This document shows positions 59,916 to 64,000 of a stretch of DNA of 64,000 bases, piece after piece; the first letter of the stretch is position 1, and the number at the start of each line of letters is the position of its first letter. The position numbers were made by a program, and so were the translations under genes. Source of the stretch: Clostridia bacterium (GTDB taxonomy: Bacteria; Bacillota; Clostridia; Christensenellales; Borkfalkiaceae); contig CAAFMS010000007.1 of NCBI GenBank assembly GCA_900764105.1, positions 186,001 to 250,000 on the forward strand, written 5' to 3'. The notes beneath the pieces were generated by a model. That model was not told the DNA's origin and searched no databases. It saw nothing but the letters and a program-made list of their open reading frames with translations.

Positions 59916-61372
59916 CTTTTGTCTCCGTTGTTTTCGCTTATGGCGTACTTAATTTCGTCGGCGTCCGAAAAACTTCTTTTTACGCCCATCACTTCCTGAT
60001 ATTTTTCCGCTCCTTTGCCGGCAACCACAAGCACGTCGCCGTCCTTTAGAAGCGAAACCGCGTATTTCAACGCTTCTTTTCTGTCGCTTATTGATATATA
60101 ATTGCGAGTGACTTTCCGTATTCCGCTTTCGATTTCCGAGATTATCGAACACGGGTCCTCGTATCTCGGGTTGTCGCTCGTAATTATCGAAAAATCGGAA
60201 ATCACGCCTGAAATCTCGCCCATTGTTTTACGTTTTTCGGTCTCTCTGTTACCGCCGCAACCGAACAGACAATACAGTCTGCCGTCGCAGATTTTACGCA
60301 TCGAATTCAGCGTTGTTTTAAGCCCGTCGGGGGTATGGGCGTAATCGAGATATACGTCCGCGCCCCTTACCGTCGCAATCTTTTCCGTTCTGCCGCTTAC
60401 CGCCGTAATTTTTCTTACCGCTCCGCTTAACGTATGAATTTTAATACCGAAAACGGCAGCGGTCGCGAGACACGCGAGAAGATTGTACACGTTGCCGAGT
60501 CCTATAAGCGGACTCGAAATATCGTATATAACGTCAAATAAGTTGATAATGAAACTCACCCCGTTTTTTGTCTCGGATATATCTATCGCGAACACGTCGG
60601 CAGGGTTGTAAATTCCGTAGGTAATACACCGCCCTTCCGTCTCGGAAATAATTGCCATTCCCGTCCTGTCATCGCTGTTAATCACCTTATAGCGGCACTT
60701 ATCGTTTAAAAAGACGCTTTTTTTAACTGTCGAATAGGTCTCCATATCCTTGAAATAATCAAGATGATCCTCGGTGCAATTAGTAAATATCAGGCACTCG
60801 AAATACACCTCTTCGGCGCGCCGTTGTTCTATGGCGTGAGCGGATAATTCCATTATAAAATACTTTACTCCCGCCTTTTCCATTCTACCGATAAGTTTAT
60901 AGAGTTCGACCGTTCCCGGGGTAGTAAGCCCCGATTCTTCCTCAAAACCGTCGAAACCGTTGCCTATCGTGCCGACGTAGCCCGCCTTTATTCCCGCATA
61001 CCCGAATATTTCATAGAGGACGTGGCAAATCGTCGTTTTGCCGTTAGTGCCGACTACGCCTATAATCTTAATCTCGGGGTTTTCGCCAACGTAAAACTTT
61101 TTGGCGCACTTTCCTAAGGCGTTTTTAACGTCCTCTACCACAACGTTTGTTACCCCTGTATCGAGCGGCGTTTCCGATACTACCATAACCGCTCCGTTTT
61201 TAACCGCTTCTAAGGCGTAGTCCGCGCCGTCGCTCACGCTTCCCTTACGGGCAAAAAATGCGTAGCCCTCTTTAACCTCGGAAGCCCTGTCCTCTATTCC
61301 CGTTATTTCGGACGGCATTTCGCCGAATACCATCCTGATATTTACGTTTTCGAATAATTTCTCGACAACCAT
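59912..61372 (-). CDS. murE: UDP-MurNAc-tripeptide synthetase MurE (DAP type)
   Basis: Adds the third stem-peptide residue. The 486-residue ligase has the ATP loop GTNGKTT near 112, the TTPGTVEL substrate segment near 155, and NCTEDHLDYF. The specificity motif TSDNPRYEDP (near 395) contains DNPR, which in the family indicates meso-diaminopimelate. In many genomes murF follows; here mraY does. GAGG lies 13 bp before the ATG, a long spacing, but no better start is evident. Confidence 0.94.
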   Translation of the reverse strand: MVVEKLFENVNIRMVFGEMPSEITGIEDRASEVKEGYAFFARKGSVSDGADYALEAVKNGAVMVVSETPLDTGVTNVVVEDVKNALGKCAKKFYVGENPEIKIIGVVGTNGKTTICHVLYEIFGYAGIKAGYVGTIGNGFDGFEEESGLTTPGTVELYKLIGRMEKAGVKYFIMELSAHAIEQRRAEEVYFECLIFTNCTEDHLDYFKDMETYSTVKKSVFLNDKCRYKVINSDDRTGMAIISETEGRCITYGIYNPADVFAIDISETKNGVSFIINLFDVIYDISSPLIGLGNVYNLLACLATAAVFGIKIHTLSGAVRKITAVSGRTEKIATVRGADVYLDYAHTPDGLKTTLNSMRKICDGRLYCLFGCGGNRETEKRKTMGEISGVISDFSIITSDNPRYEDPCSIISEIESGIRKVTRNYISISDRKEALKYAVSLLKDGDVLVVAGKGAEKYQEVMGVKRSFSDADEIKYAISENNGDKS

Positions 61373-61416
61373 AATTCAACCGTTTCCTCGCAATTTGTTT
61401 ACCACTATAATTATAA

Positions 61417-61447
61417 ATAAAAATCACCCGTAAAAACAGGTGATTTT
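61417..61447 (-). terminator. Terminator of the rhamnosidase-like gene
   Basis: AAAATCACC and GGTGATTTT arms followed by T-rich sequence on the minus strand, 34 bp after the stop codon, just upstream of murE. Confidence 0.8.
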
Positions 61448-61480
61448 CTGTCGATATATGTGAAGTTAAGTCAAATATTT

Positions 61481-63148
61481 CTAACGGTCGATTATCTCGC
61501 AATTTTCTGCAATCGGACAATCGAGAAGCATTTCTTTCGGCTTTTTTATTACGCCTTTTATTTTTCCGTTTACGTTCTCGAATTTGACCGTTATTTTACC
61601 GAGAGGGGTCGGAACTACGCCGCTTATTCTTTTCATTCCGAATAAGTTCGGCGAAATTCTCGCCTTTTTAAAGCCCGCTTCGGTCGGCGTAACGCCGAGA
61701 ACCTGCCTTATAAGGAATGCGTATACGCCCGAAGTCCAGCCGTGACAAAGACTGTGTCTGAACCCTTTATAACAATGTTTGCCGTAGTCTCTGTGGATAT
61801 TCTTTTTGTCTTTTTCGGGTATATCGCAAAGCCCTTGCGGCTTGTCGTTAAGCCATTTTACGTCGAAATCTTCCCAAAAAGAAGTTGCTCCGAGCGAAAT
61901 CATTCCGCCGTAGAATTCCTTTATCATTTCAATAACCTTGTCGCCCGCGCCGCTTTCGGCAGCCGCCGTCAATATGTAATAGCCGAGGAAACCCGTCATA
62001 CCCTCTCCGCAATTTTCGGTTAAAGAGGTCAACGCTTCGTCCGCGCTTTTTCTGCCTGCAAGGTAACAAAAGGCTTCAACCTGTTTAAATTTGCTCTTTC
62101 TTATGGGATTTTTAGACAGTCTGCGCTCTACTTCTTTCGCCTTTTCGACGTCAACGCCCGACGACTTCGGCAAAGCGGCCGATTTTTGCATTGCGATCAT
62201 AACGAGCGAAGCCCAGCCTATCTGACTGTCCTTTTCAAAATTAGTAACCCAGTCGAAGAAAAACTCATTATCTTTCCAGTAGCCGAGTTTACAGTCTTTA
62301 TAGGAAACGCTTCCGTCCTCTTTAACGATTGACAAAAATGCGTCGATAATATCGTTTATATACCCGACTTTCGCTTTCACGTCATCGAGTTTTCCCGTAT
62401 ACAGATAATAGTCGCAAAGGCAGATAACATACCACGCGGAATACGCGGGTATTTTATTCGCCCAATAGCGAGGGAAAAACTTTTCCGTCTCGCAAATCGA
62501 GTTCATCAACTCGGGAATATCCCCGTATAAGTCGATTAACGTCAACATTTCGGGGTGAAGGTCACCTATCCAGGTCATTCTGTCACGCTTGATTCCGTCC
62601 CAAACAACATTGTTTTGAATACAGAGCGAAGCCGTATAAGCCGCAGTTTTTGCAATCTCGTTCACGAGTTTGTCCGAACAGTTGAACTTCCCCGACGCTT
62701 TTTCGGCTGTGAAAATGCTTTCCGCAACAATACAGTAGAAATCAAGACTTTCACCCTCGATAAGGTCTATACGCGCGTAGCGAAAACCCGTTCTGCTCGT
62801 TTGCACCTCTGCATTTTGCGGCGCAACGTAGAAACAATCTCTTAAAGAGTGCGCGTTAGACGAATTAAACTCGCCTATTTCCGAATAAGCCTCTGCCACC
62901 GATTCGCCGAAGCGAACCCTGATTTTACAATCACCTTTCGTCGTTCTGATAAAAATCCGCATCGTTCCGCATATTTCACGCGAAAAATCAAGGGTTATAA
63001 ATCCTCCGCGCGAAATACTGACGAGAGGTTCGTCGCCGAGCGTTATATTCAGTTTCTTCTCCCTCGTAAAAAGTTCGGAATTCTCCGTTTTATTTTCGGA
63101 GACAATTTTTACAGGGAATAATATTTCTCTCTTTTCGTTTATTGTCAT
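61481..63148 (-). CDS. Alpha-L-rhamnosidase-like glycoside hydrolase (GH78-like)
   Basis: A 555-residue protein with an N-terminal beta domain (about 1-150) and an (alpha/alpha)6-barrel (about 155-480), then a C-terminal beta domain. The hallmark WDGIKRDRMTWIGD (about 183-196) corresponds to the DGxxRDRxxWxGD motif of GH78; FWEDFD and SLCHGWTSG line the predicted active site later. No signal peptide, so the substrate would be imported first. It is shorter than many GH78 enzymes (800-1100), lacking the extra N-terminal modules. It follows the nucleoside-hydrolase-like gene by 1 bp. Confidence 0.82.
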   Translation of the reverse strand: MTINEKREILFPVKIVSENKTENSELFTREKKLNITLGDEPLVSISRGGFITLDFSREICGTMRIFIRTTKGDCKIRVRFGESVAEAYSEIGEFNSSNAHSLRDCFYVAPQNAEVQTSRTGFRYARIDLIEGESLDFYCIVAESIFTAEKASGKFNCSDKLVNEIAKTAAYTASLCIQNNVVWDGIKRDRMTWIGDLHPEMLTLIDLYGDIPELMNSICETEKFFPRYWANKIPAYSAWYVICLCDYYLYTGKLDDVKAKVGYINDIIDAFLSIVKEDGSVSYKDCKLGYWKDNEFFFDWVTNFEKDSQIGWASLVMIAMQKSAALPKSSGVDVEKAKEVERRLSKNPIRKSKFKQVEAFCYLAGRKSADEALTSLTENCGEGMTGFLGYYILTAAAESGAGDKVIEMIKEFYGGMISLGATSFWEDFDVKWLNDKPQGLCDIPEKDKKNIHRDYGKHCYKGFRHSLCHGWTSGVYAFLIRQVLGVTPTEAGFKKARISPNLFGMKRISGVVPTPLGKITVKFENVNGKIKGVIKKPKEMLLDCPIAENCEIIDR

Positions 63149-63149
63149 T

Positions 63150-64000
63150 TCAAGCCTTTGTTCTCATGTACGAATTGAGTTCGTTTTCTATTTTCTTAAA
63201 GTCGTTTTTAAGCGATAAATACCTGTGTTTTCCTTGTTTTTTCGGTTTAAAAACGCTTACGCCTCTTTCGTCGACGATTATATTTCCCGCCTCGGAAAAT
63301 ACAAGATCGCTCTCGTTAAACGCCGCGTAAACGGTAAGCGGATCCCAACAAGGTCTCGTCCGCTCGGGGTCGTAAACGTAATTCTTTCCGCTTCGCAAAT
63401 CTATCTTTTCAAAGAACAATTCGAGCGACTGTCTCACCGTTCCGAAAGCGTTTTTAAGATAAAAATCGACCTTAGCCCCGACCTCGGACGGGAAAAACAT
63501 TATTTCCGACGGGTAATTTTCCACAACGTACTTTGCCGACGATACGCTTTGTTCCACGTTCCACTCTGCGAAGTCTTCCGCTCTTTCCTCGAATGAAAAA
63601 GCCATAACGAAAGTTTTGCCGACTTTCTCTTTCACGAGTTCAATTCCGCTAAGCGGTGAAAATTCGTCGGCAACGCTTTTTAAAAGCCCCTCTAAATTCA
63701 CCATGGGGCCGATACAGATAATATCCGTTTTATCGTTCTCGGCGAGGACTTTTCGCATAAGTTTTACGGCGTTCCGAGTTTTTACGCCCGCCGTCGCCAT
63801 ATCCGCCGCGTAGTTGTCGTTTTTATCACATCCCAAAGGAGTTCCGTCGTATTTCCCCACGGGAATATCCGATTTGCCGTATTCGTTTAATACGGAATAA
63901 ACGCAATTTTCCGCTTTCTCTCTCGCGGAACATATAGTAACGGCGGAAACTTCGCAAAGCCACGAATTTTCCTTTTTAAGCAGGTAGCCGAGGGCGACGA
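63150..64000 (-). CDS. Nucleoside-hydrolase-like protein (5' end beyond window)
   Basis: The minus-strand frame stays open to the window edge, giving 283 codons. The visible N-terminal part (SAVTIC, then SDIPVGKYDGTPLG) and DIICIGPMVNLEGLL resemble the inosine/uridine-preferring nucleoside hydrolase fold, in which ...GPLTNLA... precedes the catalytic region. The late segment RTRPCWDPLTVYAAF fits the family's WDPxAxA element with Asp as a metal ligand. The metal-binding DxDxD motif would lie upstream, outside the window. A GTG at 63860 is an internal codon, not the start. Its pairing with a rhamnosidase suggests nucleoside or glycoside salvage. Confidence 0.75.
   Translation of the reverse strand, partial: VALGYLLKKENSWLCEVSAVTICSAREKAENCVYSVLNEYGKSDIPVGKYDGTPLGCDKNDNYAADMATAGVKTRNAVKLMRKVLAENDKTDIICIGPMVNLEGLLKSVADEFSPLSGIELVKEKVGKTFVMAFSFEERAEDFAEWNVEQSVSSAKYVVENYPSEIMFFPSEVGAKVDFYLKNAFGTVRQSLELFFEKIDLRSGKNYVYDPERTRPCWDPLTVYAAFNESDLVFSEAGNIIVDERGVSVFKPKKQGKHRYLSLKNDFKKIENELNSYMRTKA

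Noticed and set aside
1..64000. CRISPR arrays, tRNA or rRNA genes, complete insertion sequences or prophage
   Set aside because: No spaced direct repeats, cloverleaf sequences, rRNA sequence, transposase or phage genes were recognised on either strand.

Overview
The window comes from a low-to-middle GC, Gram-positive-type bacterium, most likely an uncultured gut-associated member of the Clostridia. Evidence includes a DnaD/DnaI-type primosome, ClpC, DegV, an MVF-family flippase of the SpoVB type, lipoprotein signal peptides, DivIB-type FtsQ, lysine and tetrahydrofolate riboswitches, strong GGAGG ribosome binding sites and TTGACA/TATAAT promoters. MurE carries the DNPR motif, which predicts meso-diaminopimelate peptidoglycan. 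The order (perhaps Christensenellales-like) is only a guess. No tRNA, rRNA or CRISPR array was seen.

Layout. 1-14077 (minus) is a tightly packed run of core genes read from one promoter region near 14122: an esterase-like protein without a catalytic serine, lepB, degV family, a small membrane protein, pepF, dnaB, tsaC, rpiB, galU, clpC, a TIM-barrel isomerase and pgi, which runs off the window. 14495-16848 (plus) holds a DnaD-like protein and the DnaI/DnaC helicase loader. 16916-23023 (minus) has a LysR regulator, mnmE, two membrane proteins (one a CPBP protease) and proS. tkt follows on plus (23270-25255). 25450-28245 (minus) is a three-gene HPr-kinase-like / Ser-His S26 peptidase / ABC exporter operon that looks like part of a peptide export system. 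28327-30700 is an amino-acid ABC transporter under a lysine riboswitch. 31035-33991 is lon-engB.

34201-42836 (minus) is the most unusual region. It is an oligopeptide-type ABC importer (oppA-B-C-D-F plus a 67-aa membrane protein) in which three subunits depart from the family. OppA has an N-terminal Cys-rich repeat and appears circularly permuted. OppC carries an RCC1-type beta-propeller in its first extracellular loop. OppF has about 190 residues of coiled coil inserted between the Walker A region and the Q-loop. I regard it as the best candidate in the window for an undescribed system.

43528-46808 (minus) is an amino-sugar catabolic operon (ROK kinase, nagB, nagA) divergent from an AraC-type regulator. 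47930-50935 has a lipoprotein, a LysM protein, a flippase that seems to use an ATT start, and a folate ECF S component under a THF riboswitch. 51489-61372 (minus) is a rearranged division and cell-wall cluster, murE-mraY-murD-ftsW-murA-ftsQ-ftsA-ftsZ, without murF, murG, murC or murB between these genes. It is bordered and interrupted by two MITE-like inverted-repeat elements. 61481-64000 holds a GH78-like rhamnosidase and a partial nucleoside-hydrolase-like gene.

All functional calls are by recognition of motifs and family resemblance from the sequence alone; no database search was run.
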